From an uncultured Acidobacteriota bacterium (GTDB taxonomy: Bacteria; Acidobacteriota; Terriglobia; Bryobacterales; Bryobacteraceae), in the NCBI GenBank assembly GCA_902825945.1, contig CADECY010000081.1:1-43475 (forward strand): DNA of 43,475 nucleotides, in the 5' to 3' direction. Shown here piece by piece: positions 23,968 through 33,057 of this stretch (positions are counted from its first letter, which is position 1; each line of letters starts with the position of its first letter). The position numbers and the translations under genes were made by a program. Below the pieces are notes generated by a model. It made no database searches and was not told the DNA's origin. It was given only the letters and a program-made list of their open reading frames with translations.

Positions 23968-26019
23968 ATGCGCACCGCTTCCCGCGCCATGCTCGGCGCA
24001 GTGTCCCTTCTCACGGCGATCGTCCTGCTGATCCCGCTCGCCGCGCAACAGCCTCGGGCCTCCGCTCAGACAAAGAAGAAGGCGATACCGCCGCCCATCA
24101 AACCGAAGGCGGAAGAACTCGCCCGCGTGAAAGAGAAGACGGACCGGATCGAGGAGTCGATGCGCGCCGTCAAGGCTTCCGGCAAGATGCGCGAAGCGTG
24201 GCCCGATGTCGATGTCTACGCGAAGGCCGGGCGTTTCCTGCTCGAGTTCCCCGAAACGTTCTTCACGCAGGAAGGAGTCGATCGCGCGCTGACCGTCCTT
24301 GACCAGGGCATCGAGCGGGCTCGCGCCCTTCAGGCCGGAAACGCGCCCTGGATCGGCGCGAAGAGACGCAACATCCACGGCTACTACTCCGACCTCGACG
24401 GCTCCGTCCAACCGTACGGCGTGACCGTGCCCGAGTCCTACGACGGCTCGAAGCCCGTTCGGCTCTACGTCTGGCTTCATGGGCGCGATCAGATCCTGAG
24501 CGAGGCGAGCTTCCTGTTCCGCTTTCCGAATCCGAACACGGGCATCACCTACAAGACAGCGGACGTGGGTCAGATCACGATCGACTGCTATGGGCGCTGG
24601 AACAATGCCAATCATTGGGCGGGCGAAGTGGATGTCTTCGAAGCGATCGCCGATGTGAAGAAGCGATACAAGATCGATCCCGATCGCGTGATCCTGCGTG
24701 GATTCTCGCTCGGTGGCGCGGGCGCCTGGCACATCGCGCTGCATCATCCCGATGAATTTGCCGCCGCCGATATCGGGGCGGGCACCTATCCGCGCCGCGC
24801 CTACATGCCCGGATTTCCGCCGTATCAGGCGGGTCCGCTGCGAATCTGGGAGAACATTCTCGACTATTCGCTAAACGCCTTCAACATCCCGATCGCGGCG
24901 CACGACGGCGATAGCGACGTGGGAGCTTCCGGACTGCCCGCGGTTCCGGGCGAGAAGAATCGCGGACAGTTGGAGTCTTCACTGCGCGTCCGCGCGCAGC
25001 TCGAAAAGGAAGGTTTCGCCTCCGGGGGCGAGCCGAACTTCCTGCGCGTCAAGGGGACGCCTTCGATCTTTCTGATCTCGGCGAACACCGGGCACAGTGT
25101 GAGTCCGCTGGTGCGTCAACAAGTGGACGCGTTTCTGAAAGAGAACGGCGATCGCGGACGTGTCTCTCCGGATCATGTCCGGTTCGTCACGTTCTCCACG
25201 CGCTACAACCGCTCGTTCTGGGTGTCGGTGGATGGGCTCGACAAGCACTATGAACGGTCCGATGTCGATGCGCGAAGAGACGCGGCGCGCGAGCAGTTCA
25301 CGATCAGCACGAAAAACATCGCCCGGCTCACGTTGCGCGAGACCGGGAAACTGAAGGGCTTGACGATCGATGGGCGCGCGCTTCGAGTCAAGGCCGCGCC
25401 AGAGATCCGGCTGGAGAAGGGCGCCAACGGTTGGTCCACTGCGAAGAACAGCCGAGGTCCGCGTAAGACCCACGCATTGCAGGGCCCGATCGATGATGCG
25501 TTCCTCGATCCCTATCTTCTCGTGCGCCCCACCGGCGTTCCGTGGAACCAAGCAGCGCACGATCAGGCGATGCGCATGCTCGCGCGGTTCGATCGTGTGT
25601 ACGCCCGCTGGTATCGAGCGCATCCGCGGGTGAAGGACGACAAGGACGTCACTCCCGAAGACTTCAAGCGCTACCACGTCGCGCTGTTCGGAGATCCGGG
25701 GAGCAACCGTTGGATCGCGAAGCTTGCTCCGAAGCTTCCCCTGCGATGGAACCGGGAGAGCATCGCGGCGGGTTCGAAGAGCTTTGCCGCGGCGAGCCAC
25801 GTTCCAGCCTTCGTGTATCCGAACCCGATGGCGCCGTCGAAGTACGTAGTGATCAATTCCGGACTCACGATCGACGAGCGCGAATACCAGTCCGACTACA
25901 GCATGCCCAAGCTCGGCGACTTCGCGATCCTGAAGGTGGGGGAGGGGGCCGACGTGCCCGATGTGGCCGTAGCGGGCCTGTTCGACGAATTCTGGCGTCT
26001 TCCAGCGGAGTTCAAGTGA
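23968..26019 (+). CDS. Large exported alpha/beta hydrolase (prolyl oligopeptidase/esterase-like)
   Basis: A 683-residue exported protein with an N-terminal signal anchor (about residues 8-27), then a Lys/Glu-rich helical segment (40-75). A hydrolase domain follows with the nucleophile elbow GFSLGG (S247), a preceding WLHGRDQ and a later NTGHSVSP that could carry the catalytic histidine. The C-terminal 300 residues include a beta-rich region and YVVINSGLTIDE near the end. The layout matches large acidobacterial and planctomycete proteins annotated as prolyl oligopeptidase-like. ATG 23968 has TAGGAG immediately upstream. The stop overlaps the next start (GTGA). Substrate uncertain: peptide or sugar ester. 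Confidence 0.75.
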   Translation: MRTASRAMLGAVSLLTAIVLLIPLAAQQPRASAQTKKKAIPPPIKPKAEELARVKEKTDRIEESMRAVKASGKMREAWPDVDVYAKAGRFLLEFPETFFTQEGVDRALTVLDQGIERARALQAGNAPWIGAKRRNIHGYYSDLDGSVQPYGVTVPESYDGSKPVRLYVWLHGRDQILSEASFLFRFPNPNTGITYKTADVGQITIDCYGRWNNANHWAGEVDVFEAIADVKKRYKIDPDRVILRGFSLGGAGAWHIALHHPDEFAAADIGAGTYPRRAYMPGFPPYQAGPLRIWENILDYSLNAFNIPIAAHDGDSDVGASGLPAVPGEKNRGQLESSLRVRAQLEKEGFASGGEPNFLRVKGTPSIFLISANTGHSVSPLVRQQVDAFLKENGDRGRVSPDHVRFVTFSTRYNRSFWVSVDGLDKHYERSDVDARRDAAREQFTISTKNIARLTLRETGKLKGLTIDGRALRVKAAPEIRLEKGANGWSTAKNSRGPRKTHALQGPIDDAFLDPYLLVRPTGVPWNQAAHDQAMRMLARFDRVYARWYRAHPRVKDDKDVTPEDFKRYHVALFGDPGSNRWIAKLAPKLPLRWNRESIAAGSKSFAAASHVPAFVYPNPMAPSKYVVINSGLTIDEREYQSDYSMPKLGDFAILKVGEGADVPDVAVAGLFDEFWRLPAEFK

Positions 26020-27224
26020 TCAAGCAATTTCTGGGCGCTGCGGCGATGGCCGCGCTCGCCTTCGCGCAGACGGAACCACCGGAGTCATGGGTCGATGCCG
26101 ACACTGGCCATCGTGTGATCCGGTTGACGAAGGAGCGTGGCAGCGCCAGCCTCTACTTCAACCAGAACTGGTTCACGGGCGGCGGCCGCAAGCTGGTCTA
26201 CACGATTCCGAACGGAATCGCCACACTCGACCTCGACACGAAACGCAAGAGCCAGGTGGTCGAAGGGCGCGTGCGCCTGATCGACGCGGGCCGCAAGACA
26301 CAACGCGTCTACTACGCGCGCGACGGCGCGGTGCACTGGACTGATACCGAATCGGGGGAGACGAAGAAGATCGCGGACCTGCCCAAGCGCGGCGGTATCT
26401 CGACCGTCAATGCCGATGAGACGCTGCTCGCGGGAACCTACATCGAAGGCGAGGGCGAGGACTACAACGGTGGGCGCCGCGCGGCGGAACAGCCGCGCAA
26501 CAAGGGCGAGATGATGGAGCGGCGCTGGGCCGCGCGCCTGCCGATGGCGCTGTTTACGGTCAACATCGCGACCGGCGAAACCAGGATCATCCACAAGGCG
26601 AATGACTGGCTGAATCACCTGCTGTTCTCGCCCACCGATCCGGGCCTGCTGATGTTCTGCCACGAAGGCCCGTGGCACAAGGTGGATCGCATCTGGCTGA
26701 TCCGCACCGAGGGCAAGCCTCAACCGAAGAAGGTCCACTCGCGCACGATCGCGATGGAGATCTGGGGTCACGAGTTCTGGAGCGCCGATGGCAAGACCGT
26801 TTGGTATGACCTCCAGACTCCTCGCGGCGAAGACTTCTGGCTCGCGGGCTATCGCGTGGACACGGGCGAACGCGTGCGCTATCACTTGCAGCGCGATGAG
26901 TGGTCGATTCACTTCAACGTGTCGCGCGACGGGGCGCTGTTCGCGGGTGATGGCGGAGATCCCGGTCAGGTCGCGCGGGCGAAGAACGGGCGGTGGATTT
27001 ATCTGTTCAAACCCGAACTGTTGCTGAATCGTGGGATCGATGATCCTTCGTTCATCAAGCCGGGCGTTCTACACGCCGAGAAGCTCGTGAACATGAGCAA
27101 GCATGATTATCGGCTCGAGCCGAACGTCAGCTTCAGCCCCGACAAGAAGTGGGTCATCTTCCGCTCGAACATGTTCGGGGACACCTACGTTTTCGCGGTG
27201 GAAGTAGAGAAGGCGGCGAAGTAG
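26016..27224 (+). CDS. Oligogalacturonate lyase-like beta-propeller (PL22 type)
   Basis: A 402-residue secreted propeller protein. The start is the GTG at 26016, overlapping the previous stop by 4 nt, followed by a signal peptide (FLGAAAMAALAFA). Repeated blades show FNQNWFTGGGRKLVY, LLFSPTDPGLLMFCHEGPWHKVDRIW, GHEFWSADGKTVWYD and HFNVSRDGALFAGDGGDP. The histidines in these segments match the metal-binding positions known from PL22 oligogalacturonide lyases, which cleave oligogalacturonates from pectin. Most characterised members are cytosolic, so a signal peptide is a difference. Its 3' end overlaps the convergent ligase gene by 40 nt. Confidence 0.75.
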   Translation: MIKQFLGAAAMAALAFAQTEPPESWVDADTGHRVIRLTKERGSASLYFNQNWFTGGGRKLVYTIPNGIATLDLDTKRKSQVVEGRVRLIDAGRKTQRVYYARDGAVHWTDTESGETKKIADLPKRGGISTVNADETLLAGTYIEGEGEDYNGGRRAAEQPRNKGEMMERRWAARLPMALFTVNIATGETRIIHKANDWLNHLLFSPTDPGLLMFCHEGPWHKVDRIWLIRTEGKPQPKKVHSRTIAMEIWGHEFWSADGKTVWYDLQTPRGEDFWLAGYRVDTGERVRYHLQRDEWSIHFNVSRDGALFAGDGGDPGQVARAKNGRWIYLFKPELLLNRGIDDPSFIKPGVLHAEKLVNMSKHDYRLEPNVSFSPDKKWVIFRSNMFGDTYVFAVEVEKAAK

Positions 27225-28726
27225 CTTCGCACGGTCTCGATCGTGTCGGCCGCGGCGGCACTCTTGTCGCCGCGATAACGCTTCACGCGCGCGAACCGCA
27301 ATGCCATTCCGCCCGGATAGACCGGGCTTGCCTGGATCTCGTTGAACGCGATCTCGGCGACGATCTTCGGTTCGAGATGGACCGTGTAGCCGTCCCCGGC
27401 GACCGCGATCTTCTGGAACTCTTCTGTTTGCCAGGCGAGCATCTCGTCCGTCAGGCCCTTGAACGTCTTGCCGAGCATCACGAATCCGCCGGTCGCGGGA
27501 TCGCGCGCGCCGAGATGCAGATTGCTGAGCCAACCCTTGCGGCGCCCGCTGCCCCACTCCGCCGCGAGGATCACGAGATCGAGCGTTCGAGCCTGCTTGA
27601 TCTTGAGCCAGTTCTGTCCGCGTGAGCCCGCCTCGTAACTCGCGGCAACGGACTTCGCCATGATTCCTTCGTGCCCTCGCTCGAGCGCGTCCCGGAGGAA
27701 CTCTTGCGCCCTCGCGCTGTCGGATGTCACGGCGTGAGGAATGACGAGTCCGGCGGGCGAGACCCGCTCGAGTTCCGCGAATCGCTTGGCTTGCGGCTCG
27801 TCGAGCAGCGCGCCGCCATCGGCGTAGAGGAGGTCGAACCAGAACGGCGTGAGAGGCAGTTCGGCCCGGACCCGCTCGACATCGAGCTTGCGTCCGAACC
27901 GCCGCATGGTGACTTGAAACGGCCGCGGACGCCCGTCGGGTAGGAGACTCAACACCTCGCCGTCGAGGATCAGCTCGCGTGCAGGCATGGCGCGCACGAT
28001 CTCGACTACCTCGGGTACGGCCGCCGTCACTTCGTTTTGTCCGCGTGAATAGACGGCGACTGCATCGCCGGATTTGTGCACCTGAATCCGCGCCCCGTCG
28101 AGCTTGAACTCGAGGGCGGCTTGGCCGAGTTCGGCGATTGCCTCCGCGGGGCCTTCGGCCGTATTCGCGAGCATGGGCTGAACCGGCTGAAACAGTTTCA
28201 CCTGGAACTGTTCCAGGCCCTCAGAGCCTCTTTCGAGTGCCGCACAGGCCACCGGGACGATGGTGCCTGCCATCATCGAGGCCCGGCGGATGCGATCGGG
28301 CGGGATGCCAGTGGCTCTGGCGACCGCGCCGGCCATGAGCCCTTCGAGCGCGCCTTGGCGAAGCTCGCCGGTGAGCAATCCCGCCAGGAACCGCCGCTCA
28401 GTTGGCGTGGCCGCGGCCGTCAGGCTCCGCAAGAGGTCGAGTTTATTCGACCGCGACGAGACCGCGCTGATCTCGCCGAGCCGCCGGTCCACGTCGAGCA
28501 GCTCGAGCGAAGGCACGGCGGCAGCATCACCGGTTGCATCGCGCAGCGATCGATAGGCGATGCCGATCTTCCCCTGCGGCGGCTCGCCGCACAGGTAGCT
28601 CACGGCGATCGCAACTTCGCCGCCCGCGAGCCTGCGCAGCAGATCCGCGAGCAGTGCGCTCTTCTCCGTCCGGCGCGAGGTGGCGGCGATACGCGCCGAA
28701 GTTTCGACCAGTTCCGAGAGCCGCAC
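27185..28726 (-). CDS. ATP-dependent DNA ligase
   Basis: A 513-residue ligase with the three-part architecture of archaeal/eukaryotic-type ATP ligases. An N-terminal helical domain (about 1-170) is followed by the adenylation domain with the nucleophile K208 in FKLDGARI, ELILDGEVL, GHEGIMAKS and WLKIKQARTLDLVILAAEWGSGRR. The OB domain follows, with ARVKRYRGDK near the end. It seals nicks using ATP, unlike the essential NAD-dependent LigA, so it is probably a repair ligase. The GTG at 28726 is the best start, but GGAGG lies only 1 nt before it. It is the last gene of a sugar-uptake run, an odd neighbour. No Ku or LigD primase domain is nearby. Confidence 0.9.
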   Translation of the reverse strand: MRLSELVETSARIAATSRRTEKSALLADLLRRLAGGEVAIAVSYLCGEPPQGKIGIAYRSLRDATGDAAAVPSLELLDVDRRLGEISAVSSRSNKLDLLRSLTAAATPTERRFLAGLLTGELRQGALEGLMAGAVARATGIPPDRIRRASMMAGTIVPVACAALERGSEGLEQFQVKLFQPVQPMLANTAEGPAEAIAELGQAALEFKLDGARIQVHKSGDAVAVYSRGQNEVTAAVPEVVEIVRAMPARELILDGEVLSLLPDGRPRPFQVTMRRFGRKLDVERVRAELPLTPFWFDLLYADGGALLDEPQAKRFAELERVSPAGLVIPHAVTSDSARAQEFLRDALERGHEGIMAKSVAASYEAGSRGQNWLKIKQARTLDLVILAAEWGSGRRKGWLSNLHLGARDPATGGFVMLGKTFKGLTDEMLAWQTEEFQKIAVAGDGYTVHLEPKIVAEIAFNEIQASPVYPGGMALRFARVKRYRGDKSAAAADTIETVRSYFAAFSTSTAKT

Positions 28727-28734
28727 ACCTCCGA

Positions 28735-31700
28735 TTAGAACAGATACTTGAGCGCGAACTGCAAGCTTCTCATCGAAGTCCGCGTCGAGGTCACCGCTCC
28801 GAACGAAGCGCTGCTCATGATCGAATTCGGATAGCCCCAGTTCGGATGATTCGGCATGTTGAATGCTTCGAACCGGAACTGCAGCCGGTGGTTCTCGTGG
28901 ATTTCGAAGTTCTTGAGCGTCGAGAAGTCCCAGCCGATGATGCCGCCGCTCATGCCGGTGGACCGGCCGACATTTCCGAATGTTCCGAATGGCGCGAGGA
29001 CGAACTGCGAGGTATCGAACCATCGCTGCGGATCCTGCTGGCCGCGTGGAAATGCGGCATTTCGCCCGGTCGATGTGGGCCTGTCGTCATCACGGCTCGT
29101 GTTGGCCTGATCGCGACCGGCGCGCATCGTGAACGGACTTCCGGACTGGAGCGTGAGGATCGAACTGATCTGCCAGCCGCCGAGGATCTGGTTGGCGATG
29201 CCGCCTTGGTTCATCCACGCCTTACCCTTGCCGAACGGCAGATCCCACATCACCGACGTCACCGCGCGATGCCCGACATGGAAAGTCGCGAGTCCACGCT
29301 CGCAGCGCAGGCAATCGTTGTTCTGCGGGAACGTGCCATCATTAGAGTCCGAGCGGATACCACTCAAGTAGTCGATCGCGCGCGACCACGTGTAGCTGGT
29401 GAGATGGGTGATCCCGGCGCTCATCCGCCGCTGGAACTTGAACGAAAGCGAGTGGTACGCTGCGTTGCCATCGTTGCTCGCCAAGTGGATATTGCCGAAC
29501 TCGGTGAAGGGCCGGCGCACGATCACTGATCCACCATCGGGTCCGGCAGGCACGGCCTTGTTCTGAAAGGTCAGGAATTGCAGACGGTGGCTCACCGACC
29601 CCATGTATCCGATCTCGAGGACCTCCTTCTGAGACAGCTCATGCTGCACGTTGCCGATGAACTGCATCGAATACGGCGTGCGGCGGTCGACGGAGTTGAT
29701 GAAGATCGTCGGCCGGTTCACGACCACTTGTCCGCCGGGCGAGAGGAAGACACGGCTCCACGAGAGATCGGGGCTATCGACGCTCACGATATCCTGGCGG
29801 CGGCCCGCGATGTTGCGGCTCATGTCGAAGATCAGGTTTCCGACATCCTGCGCATAGAAGAAGCCCGCGCCGGTACGGAACGTCCACTTGGACATGGGAC
29901 TCCACGCGATGCCGAGGCGGGGAGCGAAGTCGTTCTTGTCCGCCTGCACCAGACGTGTTCCGAGGCGGCCGTCGCGAGCCACGGCGATCGGTTCGATGCC
30001 CTGGTTGAAGCGCAGCACGGTGCCTTCGAAGAAGTCGCCCGTGCCCGCGCGAACGAGAACGGGATGCCGCGAGAGATCGCGCACGTTGGCCTGCCCCCGC
30101 GCCCAATCCTTGACGTCGAGGTTCATCAGAGTCTGGGTGCGATCCGACCAAGGCGGCGTGTATTCGTATCGCAGGCCGAGCGAGAGCGTGAGGCGCGGCG
30201 CGATCTTCCAAACATCGTCGACATAGTAGTACTGGCTGGTGGCCCTGAACTGAGCGACCGCGGGTACGAGTCCGTGTTGCGACTGCCGGATCGTTCCGAG
30301 CAGGTAGTCGCCGAAGCCGTAACCGGTGCCGGTCGGTGCCGCCGGATTCTGCGTCGCTAGCGCGTCGAAGTTGAAGTTCCCCATCAGGAACTGATTGCCG
30401 AGCTGGTTGTAGCGGTCACGCCGCAACTCCGCACCCAGCCGGATCGAGTGCTTGCCACGCGTCCACGAGAAGTTGTCCACCCACTGGAAGACGTGATTGT
30501 TGTTGGTCCACGGACCATCGCCGCCTCCGAAGTTCGCAAATCCCTGGATCGCGACTCCGGGCGGCGCCCACGCGGCGGGATCGGGCGAAGGCAGGTTCGG
30601 AATCGCGAGTTCTCCGAGCACATTGCGCGTGAAGGCGAGTTCGGGCCCGATCGTGTTGAAAAACTTGTTGTAGCCGAAACGGAATTCGTTGATCTTGTTC
30701 GGTGACAACACGCGGATATTCGAGAGCAGGACCTGCTTGGCGACGGTCGCGAGCTTCAGCCCGTTCAGTTTGATGGCGGGCGTGAGCTGTTGCTCGTCGG
30801 TCCACGCATAGCGCCCGAACCAATTCGAATTGTTGCTTTCGACGAAATCGATCCGTTGCAGGAATTGATCCTTGTCGATCGGACGATTCTGCAACACTAC
30901 GAGATTGTTCGCCAGCGCGTTCGTGTTGACGTTCGGTTCGGGAATGAACTCGAAGAACTTGACCGAGACCGGGTGCAGCCGGTTCTGCGGAATCGTGTTG
31001 TTCGGGAACGGCTGCGCGGTCAGGCTGCCGGTCGCGTGCGTGCGTGTGGCGGGATCGAAGATTGGCGTCGAGAGCGCGGAGAGGTTGCCGGTGCGCATGC
31101 TCGCTGGCGGTGTGTTGAAAACGGCCTGGCCTTGGCGGCGCTCGCGGAACCCCTCGAAGTTCGACATGAAGAAGAGACGGTTGCGGCCGTTGAACAGCTT
31201 CGGAATCACCACCGGACCATCGAGCTCGAACCCGTATTGATTCCACCGGAACGGGCTCTTGGCGGGCCGCAGGCGCGTGAACGCGTAGACCTGTGCGTCC
31301 AGCGCGCTGTTGCGCAGGAACTCGAACGCGGCGCCGTGAAAGCTGTTGCCGCCGGATTTCGTCGAGACGTTCACTTGGCTGAAGCTGCGTCCGAACTCAG
31401 CCGGATAAATGCCCGACTGGACTTTGAATTCCTGCAGCGCGTCGATCGACGGCAGAATCACGTAGGAGTTGAAATTGACGTCGGTGTTCTCCATCCCATC
31501 CAGCGTGAACCGGTTGAAGAAAACGCGCTGGCCGGCGATCGAGATCTGTTGATCGGTGCGAGTTCCACCTTGGCGGCTCGCCGCACCCGCGGCGGAGAAG
31601 CCGTAGTTCGTGTTCGGACTCAGCGCGACCAATTGTAGGAAATTCCGGCCGTTCAGGGGCAGTTCGACGATGCGCCGGTTTTCGATCACGGTTCCGACCG

Positions 31701-32085
31701 TCGCGTTCTCCGTGTTCACCTGACTCGCCGCGCCGGACACTTCAACCACTTCGCTGACCTGGCCCAATTGCAGCGAGGCGTCAACGCGCGCCGTTTGCTG
31801 CACCTGGAGTTCGATCGACGAGCGCACGGCCGCGCGAAAGCCCTCCTTCTCGACACGGAGATCGTAGAGACCGGGCAGCAGCGACGGCACGCTATAGATG
31901 CCGGATTCGTTGCTCGCCACCGTGCGCGCGGCACCAGTGGCTTTGTTGGTTACCGTGATGTTCGCGCCGGCGATCGCCGATCCGGAGGGATCGGAAACGA
32001 CGCCGGTGATTTCGCCGAATGTTTGCGCGGACGATGGTAGCGCCAGCGCGATGATCAAAGTCAGTAGAGCGATAAACCCCTTCAT
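28735..32085 (-). CDS. TonB-dependent receptor with carboxypeptidase-regulatory domain (Oar-like)
   Basis: A 1116-residue outer-membrane protein with a signal peptide (KGFIALLTLIIALALPSSA). A CarboxypepD_reg domain at about 22-105 (GEITGVVSDPSGSAIAGANI) is followed by a plug region with ELPLNGRNFLQL and LDGMENTDVNFN. A large beta barrel follows and ends in KYLF, with the terminal Phe recognised by the BAM machinery. ATG 32085 has GGGAGGTG at good distance. Such Oar-like proteins are very abundant in acidobacteria and are thought to import oligosaccharides or other large substrates. No TonB box is evident. It lies 19 nt after the aldolase gene, so is co-transcribed with it. Confidence 0.92.
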   Translation of the reverse strand: MKGFIALLTLIIALALPSSAQTFGEITGVVSDPSGSAIAGANITVTNKATGAARTVASNESGIYSVPSLLPGLYDLRVEKEGFRAAVRSSIELQVQQTARVDASLQLGQVSEVVEVSGAASQVNTENATVGTVIENRRIVELPLNGRNFLQLVALSPNTNYGFSAAGAASRQGGTRTDQQISIAGQRVFFNRFTLDGMENTDVNFNSYVILPSIDALQEFKVQSGIYPAEFGRSFSQVNVSTKSGGNSFHGAAFEFLRNSALDAQVYAFTRLRPAKSPFRWNQYGFELDGPVVIPKLFNGRNRLFFMSNFEGFRERRQGQAVFNTPPASMRTGNLSALSTPIFDPATRTHATGSLTAQPFPNNTIPQNRLHPVSVKFFEFIPEPNVNTNALANNLVVLQNRPIDKDQFLQRIDFVESNNSNWFGRYAWTDEQQLTPAIKLNGLKLATVAKQVLLSNIRVLSPNKINEFRFGYNKFFNTIGPELAFTRNVLGELAIPNLPSPDPAAWAPPGVAIQGFANFGGGDGPWTNNNHVFQWVDNFSWTRGKHSIRLGAELRRDRYNQLGNQFLMGNFNFDALATQNPAAPTGTGYGFGDYLLGTIRQSQHGLVPAVAQFRATSQYYYVDDVWKIAPRLTLSLGLRYEYTPPWSDRTQTLMNLDVKDWARGQANVRDLSRHPVLVRAGTGDFFEGTVLRFNQGIEPIAVARDGRLGTRLVQADKNDFAPRLGIAWSPMSKWTFRTGAGFFYAQDVGNLIFDMSRNIAGRRQDIVSVDSPDLSWSRVFLSPGGQVVVNRPTIFINSVDRRTPYSMQFIGNVQHELSQKEVLEIGYMGSVSHRLQFLTFQNKAVPAGPDGGSVIVRRPFTEFGNIHLASNDGNAAYHSLSFKFQRRMSAGITHLTSYTWSRAIDYLSGIRSDSNDGTFPQNNDCLRCERGLATFHVGHRAVTSVMWDLPFGKGKAWMNQGGIANQILGGWQISSILTLQSGSPFTMRAGRDQANTSRDDDRPTSTGRNAAFPRGQQDPQRWFDTSQFVLAPFGTFGNVGRSTGMSGGIIGWDFSTLKNFEIHENHRLQFRFEAFNMPNHPNWGYPNSIMSSASFGAVTSTRTSMRSLQFALKYLF

Positions 32086-32104
32086 GAAGCACCTCCCAGG
32101 TGTT

Positions 32105-33049
32105 CTACCAAGGCATCTTGCGTTTCGTGAACTTGCGTCCCTTTTCGGCCGCGGGCGGATTGGCGCCCGCCGACAGGACCATGATTCCGTCGCGGATCTG
32201 CGACTCGACGTTGTCGACCGTGGCGTCTTCGAGGCGGAAAAGCTTGTTCCTCTTGCACGCGTTCCAGACAATTTCGCGCGCCTTCGCCATGTCGGGCGGA
32301 AGCGGCTTTCCCGGGTACTTGATGTAGCCGTACGACATCGCCATGTCGCCGCCGCCCCACTCGGCGAAAGCAATTCCCGGAACCGCGGCGACGGCTTCCG
32401 CATTGGCCACCGCGTGTTTGTCCTCGATCTTCAAGCCCATCAGGAGCTCGCCCTTCGGGTTCAGCGGCCACACATCGGCGCGGCTCAAATACTCTTCGGC
32501 CGGGATGCCCCACATCTCCGCCGCGTAGGTTTGGCTGCCGCTTCCGCGCAGTCCCTCGCCGAGCTTGCCAGGGCCCGTTCCGATCTTGGCGAACGGATAC
32601 CGTGTGCTTTCGACGAACGCTCGCACCCCGGCCGCGCTTCGCGCATGGCAAAACAGAATGCCGTGCACTCCGGTCGCGAGGGTCTGCTGGAACACCCAGT
32701 AGTTGGCGCGGACCGTCGCCTCGTCCAAGCCGCCCACGGGAACAGTGACGATCACCGCCGGCGTTCGGTGACCGCTCCTCGTGGGCCCGCCCGCCACGAG
32801 TCCGCGCATGAACTCGCGTAGCGCGTGGAAATCGAATGCTCCATGCTCCATTTCGTAGTTGATGTAGTCGGCCCATGTCGAAGCCATCTTGCGGCCTTCT
32901 TCGAATCCGCCGTGGCCATGCGTGTAGTAGATCGGCTGGCCCTGTTCGAGCAGCTCGATCGCGCGGTTGATCCGCTTCGGTTTTGCCGCGGGGTCCGCGG
33001 CGGTCAACAGCAGCGCGCTCATGGCGCAGGTCAGAAAGAATCGCATCAT
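32105..33049 (-). CDS. Exported HpcH/HpaI-type aldolase
   Basis: A 314-residue class II aldolase of the HpcH/HpaI/citrate-lyase-beta family, which cleaves 2-keto-3-deoxy acids to pyruvate and an aldehyde. Family landmarks include LGLKIEDKHAVANAEAVAAVPGI-type helix (written here in part as IEDKHAVANAEAV) and FAEWGGGDMAMSYG, which should supply the metal-ligand Glu and Asp. Unusually, the N-terminus MMRFFLTCAMSALLLTAA is a signal peptide. The ATG at 33049 has GAGG nested in the upstream stop codon region, so it is translationally linked to the propeller gene. Export of an aldolase is hard to reconcile with its usual cytosolic role; it may act on external keto acids or have a new function. Confidence 0.8.
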   Translation of the reverse strand: MMRFFLTCAMSALLLTAADPAAKPKRINRAIELLEQGQPIYYTHGHGGFEEGRKMASTWADYINYEMEHGAFDFHALREFMRGLVAGGPTRSGHRTPAVIVTVPVGGLDEATVRANYWVFQQTLATGVHGILFCHARSAAGVRAFVESTRYPFAKIGTGPGKLGEGLRGSGSQTYAAEMWGIPAEEYLSRADVWPLNPKGELLMGLKIEDKHAVANAEAVAAVPGIAFAEWGGGDMAMSYGYIKYPGKPLPPDMAKAREIVWNACKRNKLFRLEDATVDNVESQIRDGIMVLSAGANPPAAEKGRKFTKRKMPW

Positions 33050-33057
33050 CGTATTCC

